Source: Pseudomonas taeanensis MS-3 (GTDB lineage: Bacteria; Pseudomonadota; Gammaproteobacteria; Pseudomonadales; Pseudomonadaceae). Taken from it: a DNA stretch of 64,000 bases. Below, in pieces: positions 8,131 through 17,630 of this stretch (within the stretch, counting starts at the first letter, position 1; every line of letters starts with the position of its first letter). The position numbers and the translations under genes were made by a program. The stretch covers positions 7,989-71,988 of the forward strand of contig NZ_AWSQ01000008.1 of NCBI RefSeq assembly GCF_000498575.2, given 5' to 3'. The notes below the pieces were generated by a model. That model was not told the origin of the DNA. It did not search any database and saw only the letters and a list, made by a program, of their open reading frames with translations.

Positions 8131-9483
8131 AAATCTATGGTCACCCCCCACTTTTGCAATACTGATCAGCGATGAGCGTTAGGCTTGCCTAAATCTATCC
8201 GGCGTCTTGGTGGAGCAAGCTCCGCGCCTCGATGAGAGTCGCGCCTGAGGATCCTGAAAACGTTGGCGGCTTCGAAAGCCAGTTTTTACATCAGGTTCTT
8301 CATCAGGCCGGTGGGCCGTTCTCGTCATCGTCTATTCAGCTATCGCAAAACCGGAAAAGGTCGTCGTGGTACTGCTCAGTCAGTAGGGTCAGGCGGTCAA
8401 GCCATCTGGCTCGGCTTCATATCGAGTGTGCTTAACGGCAATCGCCCAGGCAATGCGGGCCAGTTTGTTCGCCAGGGCGCAAGCCACCACGTTCGAGTGG
8501 CGTCGAATGAGCAAGCCCCGCACCCAAGTCGCCAATGCCCCGCGCTGATGCTCAAGTCGCATTAGATAGACTCGAGCGCACTGAACCAGCAAACGCCTGA
8601 GGTGCTTGTCACCCCGCTTGCTGATGCCCAACAGATTGGTGCGACCGCCTGTGCTGTACTGCCGGGGCACCAGCCCGAGTGATGCGGAAAAGTCGCGGCT
8701 ACTGGCGTATTGCCGGCCATCGCCCATCTCGACCGCCAGCAAGCTGGCTGTGATCGGTCCGACTCCCGGCATGCTGAGCAACCGACTGCCCAAGTCATCC
8801 TCGGCTACTTGAGCCTCCAGCTGCCCCTCCAACTACTTGATCTGCTGATCCAAGTAGAGGAAGTGCTGATGCAGTCGCATCAGCAACTGCATCAGTTGCG
8901 GCGGCAACGAGTGCTCTGACAAAGTGCTCGGGAGTCGCTTCATGGTTGCCAGGCCCTTGGGCAGGCAGATGCCGAACTCCAGCAGGAAACCACGTGCCTG
9001 GTTGGTGGCCTGTGTGCGCTCACGCACCAAGGCGTCACGCATGCGATGCAAAACAGACAGCGTCTGTTGTGCCTCGGTCTTGGGTGCGACAAAACGCATG
9101 GAGGGTCTGCACGCGGCCTCGCAGATGGCCTCGGCATCCACGAAGTCGTTCTTGTTGCTCTTCACGAACGGTCTGACAAATTGCGGTGAGATCAGTTTGG
9201 CGACGTGTCCGAGCTTGTTGAGCTCCCGCGCCGTGAAGTGGGCTCCGGCACAGGCCTCCATGACCACCGTGCAGGCTGGCAGATTGCCGAAGAGTCGCAT
9301 CATCTGCAGTCGCGAGAGTTTCTTGCGAAAGATCGCCCGGCCTGCCCCATCCTGACCATGCAGATGGAAGCTGTGCTTGCCGAGATCGATACCCACCAGT
9401 GCAACTTTGTTCATGGCGATGGCCTCCGAGATAAACCCCGCGAGAGCATAGCCCTCGCGGGGTGTGGGGGTGACCATCCCATT
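8131..9483 (-). mobile_element. IS110-family (IS1111 subgroup) element inside the IS1182 end
   Basis: About 1.35 kb. Subterminal inverted repeats ATGGTCACCCCC lie at 8137-8148 (+) and 9466-9477 (complement), as expected for the IS1111 subgroup, which carries repeats slightly inside its ends. The junction with IS1182 lies just before ACGTTGGCATCG. A strong palindrome (CCCCGCGAG with CTCGCGGGG) precedes the transposase start and may block readthrough transcription from outside. The part after the transposase stop (8131-8388) has no gene. Confidence 0.7.
8389..9414 (-). pseudogene. IS110-family transposase interrupted by an amber codon
   Basis: Starts at 9414 (MNKVALVGIDLGKHSFHL) behind GGAGG. 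The N-terminal RuvC-like DEDD domain is visible: GIDLGKHSF, MEACAGAHF, NDFVDAEAICEA. The C-terminal Transposase_20 domain has LLSMPGVGPITASLLAVEMG and GISKRGDKHLRRLLV. An in-frame TAG at 8833-8835 divides them, in DQQIK-stop-LEGQLE, where Gln or Glu is expected. Both halves otherwise read on without a shift, total 341 codons, the usual family length. Probably inactive unless the stop is suppressed. Confidence 0.85.
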
Positions 9484-9539
9484 ACGTTGGCATCGACCTT
9501 GCTATGATTTGATGGATTTGAAATTAGTGGGAGACGCCA

Positions 9540-10970
9540 ATGAAGCGTTTTATCCAGGGAGAGCATCGAGGCCAAAGCACGCTGCTTCCCGAGAGCCTGG
9601 ATGACTATGTGGCGGACACCAACCCGGTGCGGGTGGTCGATGTTTTCGTCGATGAACTCGACCTTGGCACGCTGGGTTTTGAAGGTGTCGTCCCGGCTGA
9701 AACAGGTCGGCCCGCTTACCATCCTGCCGACCTCCTGAAGATCTACATCTACGGCTACCTCAATCGTATCCAGTCCAGTCGCCGTCTCGAACGCGAGGCT
9801 CAGCGCAACGTTGAGTTGATGTGGCTGACCGGACGGTTGATGCCGGACTTCAAGACCATCGCTAACTTCCGCAAGGATAACGGCTAGGCAATCCGCGGCG
9901 TCTGTAGGCAGTTCGTGGTGCTGTGCCAGCAGCTTGGCCTGTTCTCTGAAGCGCTTGTGGCCATCGATGGCAGCAAGTTCAAGGCGGTCAACAACCGCGA
10001 CCGCAACTTCACCAGCGCCAAGCTTCAGCGGCGAATGGAGGAGATCGAGTCCAGCATCAATCGCTACCTGAGCGCACTGGATACTGCAGATCGTCAGGAA
10101 CCTGCCGTGGCGCAGGTCAAAGCCGAACGCCTCCACGACAAGATCGCGACCTTGAAAACGAAGCTGCAGGAACTCAAGGAAATCGAGGTTCAGCTCAACG
10201 AAACACCGGATAAACAGATCTCCCTGACCGATCCCGATGCCCGTTCGATGAAGACGCGAGGCACCGGAGTGGTCGGCTACAACGTGCAGGCGGCGGTCGA
10301 CGCGAAGCACCACCTGATCGTGACGCACGAGGTCACGAACAACGGAGTTGATCGAGACCAGCTGAGCTCGATGGCCAAGCAGGCGCGAGAGGCCATGGGG
10401 GTCGAGGAACTCTCGGCGGTCGCAGACAGAGGGTATTTCAAAGGCGAAGAAATCCTGGCGTGTCATGACGCTGGAATCACCGTTTTCGTACCCAAGACGC
10501 TGACCTCGGGTGCGACAGCGGCTGGCCGCTTCGGCAAAGGTGATTTCATCTATGACGCAGCCAAGAACGAGTACCGATGCCCTGCTGGGCAAAGCCTGAT
10601 CTGGCGGTACTCAAGCGTCGAGAAAGGGCTGAAGCTGCACCGCTACTGGAGTTCGCACTGCCAAGGATGTGCGTTGAAAGAGCACTGTACGCCTAGCTCA
10701 GAGCGCCGAGTGAGCCGCTGGGAGCATGAGGCGGTGCTCGAGGCGATGCAGAGTCGCCTGGATCAAGCGCTCGAGATGATGCGAATCCGTCGTCAGACGG
10801 TCGAGCACCCGTTCGGCACGCTGAAGTCTTGGATGGGCGCCACCCACTTCCTCACCAAGACTCTCGACCGAGTGAGTACCGAGATGAGCCTGCATGTGCT
10901 CGCCTATAATCTCAAACTCGTGTTGAGCGTGTTGGGCAGCGGTGCCCTGATGGCAGCGATGAAGGCCTGA
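9540..10970 (+). pseudogene. IS1182-family transposase, copy A, with in-frame TAG
   Basis: 476 codons starting MKRFIQGEHRGQSTLLPESL. The first part (YHPADLLKIYIYGYLNRIQS, DUF772) ends at a TAG at 9885-9887 in NFRKDNG-stop-AIRGVCRQF. The same frame then continues through VAIDGSKFKAVNNRDRNF, a coiled-coil insert, and the DDE-type C-terminal part with VADRGYFKGEEI, a CX2CX5C cluster (CQGCALKEHC) and RRQTVEHPFGTLKSWMG. Copy B has the same TAG, so the element spread after this change or the TAG is read through. A long reverse-strand ORF over it is a shadow. Confidence 0.85.
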
Positions 10971-11143
10971 GGCCTGTTTTACGACTCTTACCGCCCTCCA
11001 GCAGGCGCGCCGAAGCCTAAAGTGCCATAGCCACCAGAATCACCGAATGCGCCTGATTGGGCCTCCGGCGGCCTCCTGGACGCTGAGAAAATCCCCCGGC
11101 AGTTGATTGCCATCATTTGCTGCGTTTTTACACGGTCTGGGCC

Positions 11144-11421
11144 AAGAGCGGCCATTCGGGTAATACTGCTTTTGTGTCTTGATGCATCGGGCAAGCAATT
11201 TTTTGGCAATTGACACGCCCCGCTATCGTGATTGCCAAGACAGGTTTCCGTTGCAATGACCAAAGATCAAGGTTGGTATCAACGTGACAGCCATCCATCC
11301 CAGGGGGAGCGAGAGTAGTGGCAAGAAACAAAGGCCTTCATTTGCCAGCGGATGGCGGAGAGGCAGAGTACCCCAGGCAGGCACTCCATCGACCTTCGCC
11401 ATCACAGACCATTCAACCAGG
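11144..11421. other. Gap between IS1182 copy A and tsdA
   Basis: About 280 bp with no supported gene. It begins directly after the IS1182 right end and leads to the stop codon of the leftward thiosulfate dehydrogenase gene. No convincing terminator hairpin with T tract was seen. Confidence 0.4.
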
Positions 11422-12339
11422 CTAGATGCCCTTGCCCAGCAGCTTTCCGTCAACCGTCTCGCCGTACAGGTTCACGCCATCGTTGGCGTGATACTTGTCG
11501 CGAGTCTTCTCTACCGAGCCATCAATCAGGCGCGGGTCCTGAGGTCGCTCGTGACTGTTCATGAATGCCGCCACATGCCAGGCATCTTCATCCGACAAGC
11601 TGCCGCCCTTGCCCAGGGGCATGTTCTCCTTGATGAACGCAGCGGCCGTATTGATCCGATGCATGCCAGCGCCCCAATTGAACGAGTCCGCCCCCCAAAG
11701 CGGCGGGAACACATAATCGGTACCTGACTTCTGCCCTTCGCCGTTCTTGCCATGGCACACCGCGCACTGCGCGGTGTAGACCTGCTGCCCTTTAGCAAGG
11801 TCATGGCCGCCTGCGGGTTCCGGCACTTGCGGATAGGCGCGGCCTGGCAGCTCCTGAGCGATCGGTGCGCCAGTCGCGAGCCAGTACGAATAGGCCGAGA
11901 GGGCCGCGATGATTGGACCGTCCGCTTCCGGAGCCTTGCCGTTCATGCTGAACTGAAAACACCCCTGCAACCGCTCGGCGTAGGTGTTCACCTTGTCGTT
12001 CTTCTTCCGGTACGCCGGGTACATGGTGTACGCCGCCCACAGCGGTGCGGAGTTGGCTTTTCGCCCCTGCTCGAGGTGGCAGTTGGCGCACGCAAGGCCG
12101 TTACCGACATATTCCGGCGCACGGTTTTTTGTATCGACGAAGATGGCACGGCCCTCCTGCACCAGCTTTCCAAAGGCGTTGTCCGGGAGCTCGCTTTCCT
12201 GCGGGGGCTGAAAATACGTGCGGCTGGCGGGGTCTGCTGTGCCGATGCGAATCTGCGACTGATCCTCCATTGCGATGTCGGCCGCATGTGCAGGAATGGC
12301 AAGTGCGAACAGCAGCAAGGCGCTTGTGTGAGTTCTCAT
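11422..12339 (-). CDS. tsdA: Thiosulfate dehydrogenase-like dihaem cytochrome c
   Basis: A 305-residue periplasmic protein with a signal peptide (residues 1-20, cleavage after AHAA). Haem sites are CANCH at 84-88 and CAVCH at 192-196. The motif YVGNGLACANCHLEQGRKA, the WAAYTMYPAYRKKN block and C127 in ERLQGCFQF fit TsdA, where a Cys is an axial ligand of the catalytic haem. TsdA interconverts thiosulfate and tetrathionate. It overlaps tsdB by ATGA, the tsdB-tsdA arrangement known from P. stutzeri. It is the last gene of the leftward cargo operon, 280 bp before IS1182. The assignment is by family motif; direction of the reaction cannot be read from sequence. Confidence 0.8.
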   Translation of the reverse strand: MRTHTSALLLFALAIPAHAADIAMEDQSQIRIGTADPASRTYFQPPQESELPDNAFGKLVQEGRAIFVDTKNRAPEYVGNGLACANCHLEQGRKANSAPLWAAYTMYPAYRKKNDKVNTYAERLQGCFQFSMNGKAPEADGPIIAALSAYSYWLATGAPIAQELPGRAYPQVPEPAGGHDLAKGQQVYTAQCAVCHGKNGEGQKSGTDYVFPPLWGADSFNWGAGMHRINTAAAFIKENMPLGKGGSLSDEDAWHVAAFMNSHERPQDPRLIDGSVEKTRDKYHANDGVNLYGETVDGKLLGKGI

Positions 12340-12983
12340 CTTCCGGCTCCTGTGTCGGTCAAGTTGGCGAAATACGCCGAGACGGCCTTGATCTCGTCCT
12401 CGGTGAGGCCACGAGCGATGTGGCCCATCAGGTCGTTGGGATCGTTCTTACGGGTGCCTTGGCGCCAGGCGATCAGCTGCGAGGACAGATACTGGGCGGA
12501 TTGCCCCGCGAGTGGAGGAAAGGAATCGCCGACACCCACACCGCCAGGTCCATGACAGGAGACACATTCGGGGATGTTGCGCTCCCATGCGCCACGCAGT
12601 GCCAGTGTTTCTCCAAGGCCTTGAGCCGCAGCCGTGCGGCCGATTCGCTCGACGTCGGGTCGCGGCTTGTTGGCGAGCATCGTGGTGACGGCGTCCGCTT
12701 CCTCGGGACTCAAGGCGGCAGCGATCGATTGCATGATCGGATTGGCGCGTTCACCGGAAGCGAAATCGGCCAGCTGTCTTTGCATGTAGACGGCGGACAA
12801 ACCGGCAAGTCGCGGAAATCCGGCTGCGGCCATGCCCTCAGCCTCGGCACCATGGCAGGTGACGCACGCCATCGCGGCAGTATTGGCGCCGCCTTTGCCA
12901 TAGACAGCGGTCGGATCTGCCGCCTGGGCAGACACGGATATCGCTAAAAGCAGCCCTGCCAGGGGCCAGCGAGAGACGTTCAT
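12336..12983 (-). CDS. tsdB: Dihaem cytochrome c4-type electron partner TsdB
   Basis: A 215-residue protein with a signal peptide cleaved near SAQAA (residue 22). Two class I haem domains are visible, CVTCH at 40-44 and CVSCH near 139-143, each with a distal Met region (GFPRLAGLSAVYMQRQL and SFPPLAGQSAQYLSSQL). This is the c4 pattern seen in TsdB, which takes electrons from TsdA and passes them to terminal oxidases. It is transcribed with tsdA (4-nt overlap) and lies 55 bp after dsbG, so the redox and thiosulfate genes may be one operon. Confidence 0.8.
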   Translation of the reverse strand: MNVSRWPLAGLLLAISVSAQAADPTAVYGKGGANTAAMACVTCHGAEAEGMAAAGFPRLAGLSAVYMQRQLADFASGERANPIMQSIAAALSPEEADAVTTMLANKPRPDVERIGRTAAAQGLGETLALRGAWERNIPECVSCHGPGGVGVGDSFPPLAGQSAQYLSSQLIAWRQGTRKNDPNDLMGHIARGLTEDEIKAVSAYFANLTDTGAGR

Positions 12984-13038
12984 GTAGCCTCCACATCATT
13001 ATTGTTTTAGGTATTGGCACTGGCCGCTTGGTAGCGGT

Positions 13039-13818
13039 TCAACGTTTCGCGGACAGCGGCCCCATGATCTGCTTCAGCGAATCGGGACGAGGAGCACCGT
13101 GCTGTTGTTGCAGGCGTCCCTCGTCGTCCAGGTAGTAAATTGCCGGCGTTGCCGAGGCCCCCATTTCACCCATCAATGTCAGGTTCGCCTCGAGCTGTTC
13201 GTTTACCTTAGGCGAAATCCTTTCGACCGGCTCCAGTTTACTTGCCTTGCCTGCCGCCTCATGGGCGTTGAGGGCCGCCTGGGGATCCTTCGCAACCAGC
13301 AATGCCGCGGCTTTTCCTGCGCTGTCCGCACGCAACATGCCGACCATTACATGACGAAGCTGAACATCGCCGGCGTCGACCCAGGGCCGTGCCTGTTTCC
13401 AGAACATGTTGCAGAACGGGCAGTTCGGATCGGAAAACATGTAGACGGTCCGCGGCGCCTCAGCTGCGCCGTCCTGAATCCAGGTACTGCTTTCGAGCCC
13501 TTGCCACATTTCCTTGCCCAGGGGTTCGTACACCAGTTTTTCAAGCGGGGCGCGTGTCAGGTCTTCGCCACTTGCATCAAGCAAACTGCCGATCAGAACG
13601 TGATCACCGTCCGGCGTCAGGTACAGCGCCATGCCCTCTCCGTTATAGCGCGCGGCGTAGCCTTGTAAACCGCCAGGTGCATCAAAGCTGCCGACAACTT
13701 TGGCACCGCGGGCTTCAATCGCCTGGATTGCGGGTGGCAGGGTTTGCGCCAGCGCTAGCGGCGCTGGCAGCAAAGCAATGGAGGAAAAGAACAGGGAAAT
13801 CGGTCGCACAAGATTCAT
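13039..13818 (-). CDS. dsbG: DsbG/DsbC-like periplasmic disulfide isomerase
   Basis: A 259-residue protein with a signal peptide (1-25, LPAPLALAQ). It has an N-terminal dimerisation part (PAIQAIEARGAKVVGSFDAPGG) and a C-terminal thioredoxin fold with CPFC at 133-136 in MFSDPNCPFCNMFW and the cis-Pro loop ATPAIYY. DsbG corrects disulfides or protects single Cys in the periplasm and is reduced by DsbD, encoded two genes upstream. Its start overlaps the tlpA-like stop (ATGA). It may keep the CXXCH haem sites of TsdA and TsdB reduced, which would explain the grouping; that link is inference. Confidence 0.85.
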   Translation of the reverse strand: MNLVRPISLFFSSIALLPAPLALAQTLPPAIQAIEARGAKVVGSFDAPGGLQGYAARYNGEGMALYLTPDGDHVLIGSLLDASGEDLTRAPLEKLVYEPLGKEMWQGLESSTWIQDGAAEAPRTVYMFSDPNCPFCNMFWKQARPWVDAGDVQLRHVMVGMLRADSAGKAAALLVAKDPQAALNAHEAAGKASKLEPVERISPKVNEQLEANLTLMGEMGASATPAIYYLDDEGRLQQQHGAPRPDSLKQIMGPLSAKR

Positions 13819-14630
13819 GGCGGAGTATTTACCTCTAGTTGTTCAAGGGCGCGTGCCAGACTGGCGCGCGACAGTTCACCGAGGTGGCTGCCAACCTGGC
13901 GCCCCTCGGCATCGTAAAAAAGCGTGGTCGGCAATGCCGAAGATCCGATGCGCTGGCCAAGCCGTCCGCCAGTGTCGAGCAGTACGTTTTCCAGGCCGAG
14001 CCCTTCGGCGCGGAGGAAGTCAGCGATGAGCCGCTCGCCCTCGCCCTGGTTGACGAAGAGGAAGGTCACGTCGGATTCATTGCGCTGCGCTTCGGCCAGT
14101 ACCGGCATTTCTCGCCGACACGGCGGGCACCAGGTAGCCCACAGGTTGACGACCAGGGGTTTTCCGACGAAGTCCTGCAAGGCCACCGGCTTGCCCTGGT
14201 TATCCCGCAGGCCCATCTCGGGGAGGCGCGTGCCCTGCTCGAAAGCATGGAGTGCAAAGGTAGCGAACCCCCAGCTCAGCACCCCCACCGCCACGGCCCA
14301 GCCAAGCGGTTTGCGCAAGGTTCCCTCGCGCCAGGCGAGCCATGCGCCGAGAAGCACAGCGGCCAGCACGCCGGGCCAGGCTATGAAACCGCCGTCGCGG
14401 ATATCGATCACGCGCCAGGGCTCGTCACGAAAATGCTCGAAGTACACCAGCACGAAGGCCAGGCGAGCGACCAGCAATGCCACCAGCAGCAACCTGAACA
14501 GCTGCTGCTCGGGATTGCGCTCGCTGCGCCGTCCGACCCACCAGCCGGTCAGCACCGCCAAAAACAGGCTCACCAGCAGCACCACATGCGGCACGGCCAG
14601 TGCCAGGGGACCGGCATTGATCGTCAACAT
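13815..14630 (-). CDS. TlpA/ResA-like thiol-disulfide protein with membrane N-domain
   Basis: A 271-residue protein. The start at 14630 (MLTINAGPLALAVPHVVLLV) shares one base with the dsbD stop (TGATG); the ATG at 14657 has no better ribosome site. Residues 1-130 hold four hydrophobic segments resembling a truncated prolipoprotein diacylglyceryl transferase-like fold. Residues 135-271 are a TlpA thioredoxin domain with WATWCPPC (C168, C171) and the cis-Pro loop SSALPTTLFYD. Fusions of this kind occur beside dsbD/dsbG in Pseudomonas islands such as PAGI-2. It probably hands reductant from DsbD to periplasmic clients. Confidence 0.8.
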   Translation of the reverse strand: MLTINAGPLALAVPHVVLLVSLFLAVLTGWWVGRRSERNPEQQLFRLLLVALLVARLAFVLVYFEHFRDEPWRVIDIRDGGFIAWPGVLAAVLLGAWLAWREGTLRKPLGWAVAVGVLSWGFATFALHAFEQGTRLPEMGLRDNQGKPVALQDFVGKPLVVNLWATWCPPCRREMPVLAEAQRNESDVTFLFVNQGEGERLIADFLRAEGLGLENVLLDTGGRLGQRIGSSALPTTLFYDAEGRQVGSHLGELSRASLARALEQLEVNTPP

Positions 14631-16375
14631 CAGCCTCGCTCCATGGTTTCGTTCCACTTGCTGAGGAATTGGGCGGCGTCGACCTCACCGGTGATGCGCT
14701 GCGAGCGGCGCTCGACGCCGTCCGGGCCGATCAGCAGCAGCGTCGGCGGCCCCATGACTTGGTAGCGGTTCAGCAGCGCTCGACTGGCCGCGTTGGTTTT
14801 CGTCACGTCGGGGCGCAGCACACGCACGTCCTTGAGCGAAGCTTGCACCTGCGCGTCGCCGAAAACCTCTTCTTCCATGACCTTGCAGGACACGCACCAG
14901 TCTGCGTAATAGTCGACCAGCACCCATTGCCCCGCCGCTTTGGCTGCTGCGAGTTCACGATCAAGCACGGCGGGCTCACTGAAACCGACGAAACCATGCG
15001 CAGCCTCGACCGTAGCCGCCGAAGCGACGCCGCCGGTGAAGACCTCAAGCGGCCGGATCGGATCCTGTGCACCACCCGCCGCTCCCAACACCAGGGCCAC
15101 AGCCCTTAGACCGGATAACGCCGCGACGGACCTGCTCAACGCCTGATGCCGCTTGAGTTGACCCGACAGTTGCAGCAACACGCTCGCGACTACCAGCAAA
15201 AGCGCGCCCCACAACCCGACCCATAGCGGATCCGGCAACAACGGGCGGAGCACATAGAGCGCCGCGACCAGAAAGAGAAAACCGAACACGACTTTGACGC
15301 GATCCATCCAGGCACCCGGCTTTGGCAGGAAGCGATTGCCCAGCGTCACCAGCAACAGCAACGGCGTGCCTATTCCCAGGCCCAGGGCGAACAGCACCAG
15401 GCCGCCGTGCACGGCGTTGCCGCTTTGTGCGATGTACAGCAACGCCGCCGCCAGAGGCGCGGTCATGCAAGGCCCGACCAGCAATCCCGACAACACGCCC
15501 AGGGCACTGGCCCCCGCCAGGCTGCCACCCTTGCGTTTGCGACCGGCATGCTCCAGCCGGTCACGCAGGCCCGCGGGCAATTGCAGCTCGAAGAAACCGA
15601 ACATCGGCAAGGAGAGCAGAACGAACAGGCCGGCAAAACTCCCGATCAACCAGGGCTGCATCAACCATCCCTGCAGATTCTCCCCGAGCAGCGCGGCCAC
15701 GACGCCAAGTGCGGCATAAACCAGCGCCATGCTGACCACATACGCAGCAGCGAGGGCCAAACCGCGACGCGGGCTGGCTTGGCTGCCCACCACGATACCG
15801 GCCAGGATCGGCAACATGGGCAGTGAGCAAGGCGCAAAGGCCAGCAGCAAGCCAAGCCCAAAGAAGATCAGCAGACTCCAGCCAAGCGCCTGCTGCTGCA
15901 GACCGCCCGCCAAGGCCTGATCATCGGCCTGTGCGGATTCTGACGGGCCCGCGCCGGCTTGGCCCAGATCTACCGTGCGCGTCTGCGGCGGGTAGCAGAG
16001 GCCTGCATCGGCGCAGCCCTGCCATCCCAGCTCGAGCGTCCCTACATCCGCATCCGGGATGACCACTTCCAGGCTGCCGCGATAGATCTGCGAGTCCCCA
16101 AAATAGTCGTCGTGATAAGGCTGGCCGGAGGGCAATAGCGGCTCGCTACCCGCCGGCAGCCCAACGAATCGCAGCCGCTCCTGATAGAGGTAATAACCCG
16201 GTGCGATATCCCAACTCAGCACTGCTGCGCCAGTGTCGAGTCGTTCGACCTGCAGGCTGAACGCCTGGTCCACCGGCAAAAACTCCTCCTGCTTCTGACC
16301 CGGCGTGAACGGCGAGGCGGTTGCCAGCTGAACCAGCCAGAGGCAACAGGCCATAAAAAGAATAATCGCTCGCAT
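14630..16375 (-). CDS. dsbD: Thiol:disulfide interchange protein DsbD
   Basis: A 581-residue membrane protein that moves electrons from cytoplasmic thioredoxin to the periplasm. The signal peptide ends at ATAS (residue 21). The N-terminal Ig-like domain has the Cys pair in GCADAGLCYPP (about 120-127). The central domain has eight hydrophobic segments (about 165-440) with SLPMLPILAG and GPCMTAPLAAALLY. The C-terminal thioredoxin domain has WCVSCK near 495. First gene of the leftward operon dsbD-tlpA-dsbG-tsdB-tsdA. Its promoter region is separated from the divergent two-component system by an IS1595 insertion, so control by that system may be altered. Confidence 0.9.
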   Translation of the reverse strand: MRAIILFMACCLWLVQLATASPFTPGQKQEEFLPVDQAFSLQVERLDTGAAVLSWDIAPGYYLYQERLRFVGLPAGSEPLLPSGQPYHDDYFGDSQIYRGSLEVVIPDADVGTLELGWQGCADAGLCYPPQTRTVDLGQAGAGPSESAQADDQALAGGLQQQALGWSLLIFFGLGLLLAFAPCSLPMLPILAGIVVGSQASPRRGLALAAAYVVSMALVYAALGVVAALLGENLQGWLMQPWLIGSFAGLFVLLSLPMFGFFELQLPAGLRDRLEHAGRKRKGGSLAGASALGVLSGLLVGPCMTAPLAAALLYIAQSGNAVHGGLVLFALGLGIGTPLLLLVTLGNRFLPKPGAWMDRVKVVFGFLFLVAALYVLRPLLPDPLWVGLWGALLLVVASVLLQLSGQLKRHQALSRSVAALSGLRAVALVLGAAGGAQDPIRPLEVFTGGVASAATVEAAHGFVGFSEPAVLDRELAAAKAAGQWVLVDYYADWCVSCKVMEEEVFGDAQVQASLKDVRVLRPDVTKTNAASRALLNRYQVMGPPTLLLIGPDGVERRSQRITGEVDAAQFLSKWNETMERG

Positions 16376-16441
16376 GCGCTACACCCTGTAAACAGATACG
16401 GGGTGAGCATGGCGGCCCGGGATTAAGAGGCCATTAACGAA

Positions 16442-17468
16442 GGCTATGTCTGAGTTAACTGTTGCAGTGGCCTAAACTGAATCGTGACATCTCCGAGTGC
16501 GAGGGATTGATCATGAAGGCGATTCAGTTTTCACGGTGGATAGCACAGCTCTCCACCCTCAACCCAAAGCAGCGCGATCAGTTGAGAACTAGCCTTTCGC
16601 GGGCTAGCGGGCTCCCGCCGGACGCAATCAAAGCCCCCAGTCACTGCCCACATTGTCAGTCCAGAGAGCTGCGCCCATGGGGCGCCAGTAGTGACTTGCC
16701 TCGGTACCGCTGCAAGGCTTGCGGCAAAACCAGTAATGCCCTGACGGGCACTCCTATGGCGCGATTGCGAAAGCGCCATCTTTGGCAAGACTATGCAGAA
16801 GCACTGATCCAGAGCCTGAGCGTACGCAAGGCCGCAATCCATTGCGGCGTCAGCAAGAACACGGCTTTCTTGTGGCGGCACAGGTTTCTTTCTCGGATTG
16901 CCGGTCACCAAGCCCAGCATGCATCTGGCATTGTCGAAGCGGATGAAACCTTCTTCCTGGAATCCTTCAAGGGCCAGCGAAAACTGCCCCGGCCACCTCG
17001 CAAACGCGGAGGAAGTGCCAAACGACGCGGGTTGTCTGCCGAACAGATCCCGGTGTTGGTGGTGAGAGATCGCAGTGGTCAACAGGCTGACTTCAAGCTT
17101 GAAAAACTCGATGCGGTTCACGTCGGGGAACAGCTACGCCCCCTGGTTGATGTGGACGCGATTCTTTGTACCGACAGTGCAGGTGTCTATGCCCACTTTG
17201 CCAAAGCAGCAGGCATTACTCATCGACCGATAAACCCGAGCCAGAAGCGCCGGGTTGATGGGGCTTTCCACATCCAGAACGTGAACGCCTACGATAGCCG
17301 GCTCAAGAGCTGGATGATTCCTTTTCATGGTGTGGCCACCAAGTACCTAACGAACTATCTGGGCTGGCGGCGCCTGCTTGAGCGCTACAACGCGCAGATC
17401 AACCCATTGATTTGCTTGGGGGAGTCGCTGGGGTATACGGACGTGCAACAGTTAACTCAGACATAGCC
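16442..17468 (+). mobile_element. IS1595-family insertion sequence with 8-bp target duplication
   Basis: 1027 bp. Ends GGCTATGTCTGAGTTAACTG (16442-16461) and the inverted copy at 17449-17468 are perfect over at least 20 bp. The target duplication TTAACGAA lies at 16434-16441 and 17469-17476, so the insertion is clean and recent. It sits between the dsbD operon and the divergently oriented two-component genes. Confidence 0.95.
16513..17466 (+). CDS. IS1595-family (ISXO2-like) transposase
   Basis: 317 residues. The start at 16513 (MKAIQFSRWIAQLSTL) is preferred over 16462 because GAGGGA precedes it. The N-terminal zinc ribbon is CPHCQSRELRPWG plus CKACGK (about 44-80). The DDE-type ISXO2 domain includes IVEADETFF, VDAILCTDSAGVYAHF and the C-terminal NVNAYDSRLKSWM. 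The stop codon TAG lies within the right terminal repeat, as is common for compact IS elements. No disruption is seen, so it could be active, and could also mobilise the MITE at 58754. Confidence 0.9.
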   Translation: MKAIQFSRWIAQLSTLNPKQRDQLRTSLSRASGLPPDAIKAPSHCPHCQSRELRPWGASSDLPRYRCKACGKTSNALTGTPMARLRKRHLWQDYAEALIQSLSVRKAAIHCGVSKNTAFLWRHRFLSRIAGHQAQHASGIVEADETFFLESFKGQRKLPRPPRKRGGSAKRRGLSAEQIPVLVVRDRSGQQADFKLEKLDAVHVGEQLRPLVDVDAILCTDSAGVYAHFAKAAGITHRPINPSQKRRVDGAFHIQNVNAYDSRLKSWMIPFHGVATKYLTNYLGWRRLLERYNAQINPLICLGESLGYTDVQQLTQT

Positions 17469-17476
17469 TTAACGAA

Positions 17477-17630
17477 TCGCCAGGCGCTGGGTAACGGCCA
17501 GCTGCGGGCATGCACTGAACCTGGCAAAGCGATGGCCGCCGCCGATATGGACGAAGTCGGCGTACCATCCATAATGCTCCGTTAATCCTGGCGGACGACA
17601 CTTAGCGGCGTATTCACGCGATCCCAACCC
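17477..17630. promoter_or_regulatory. Control region before the two-component genes, split from dsbD by IS1595
   Basis: 154 bp. ATTAA-type half sites occur on both sides of the IS (GATTAAGAGGCCATTAA at 16421-16437 and CCGTTAATCC near 17580). This looks like a response-regulator binding region originally shared by dsbD and the regulator. Sites are guessed from the repeated half-site only. Confidence 0.35.

Larger units (their letters stand above)
8115..11143 (+). mobile_element. IS1182-family element, copy A, split by an IS110-type element
   Basis: The left terminal repeat GGCCCAGGCTGTGTAA (8115-8130) and the right one, reverse complement of GGCCCAGACCGTGTAA ending at 11143, flank a transposase gene at 9540-10970. 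An IS110-type element occupies 8131-9483, inside the left repeat. From 9484 to about 11125 the sequence matches copy B at 48995-50636, with only one clear mismatch noticed before the last few bases (C at 11097, T at 50608). No convincing target duplication was found. Confidence 0.75.

Noticed and set aside
9411..10592. 393-residue reverse-strand ORF (also at 48913-50103)
   Set aside because: Lies exactly antisense to the IS1182 transposase, has no family-like motifs and no ribosome site.
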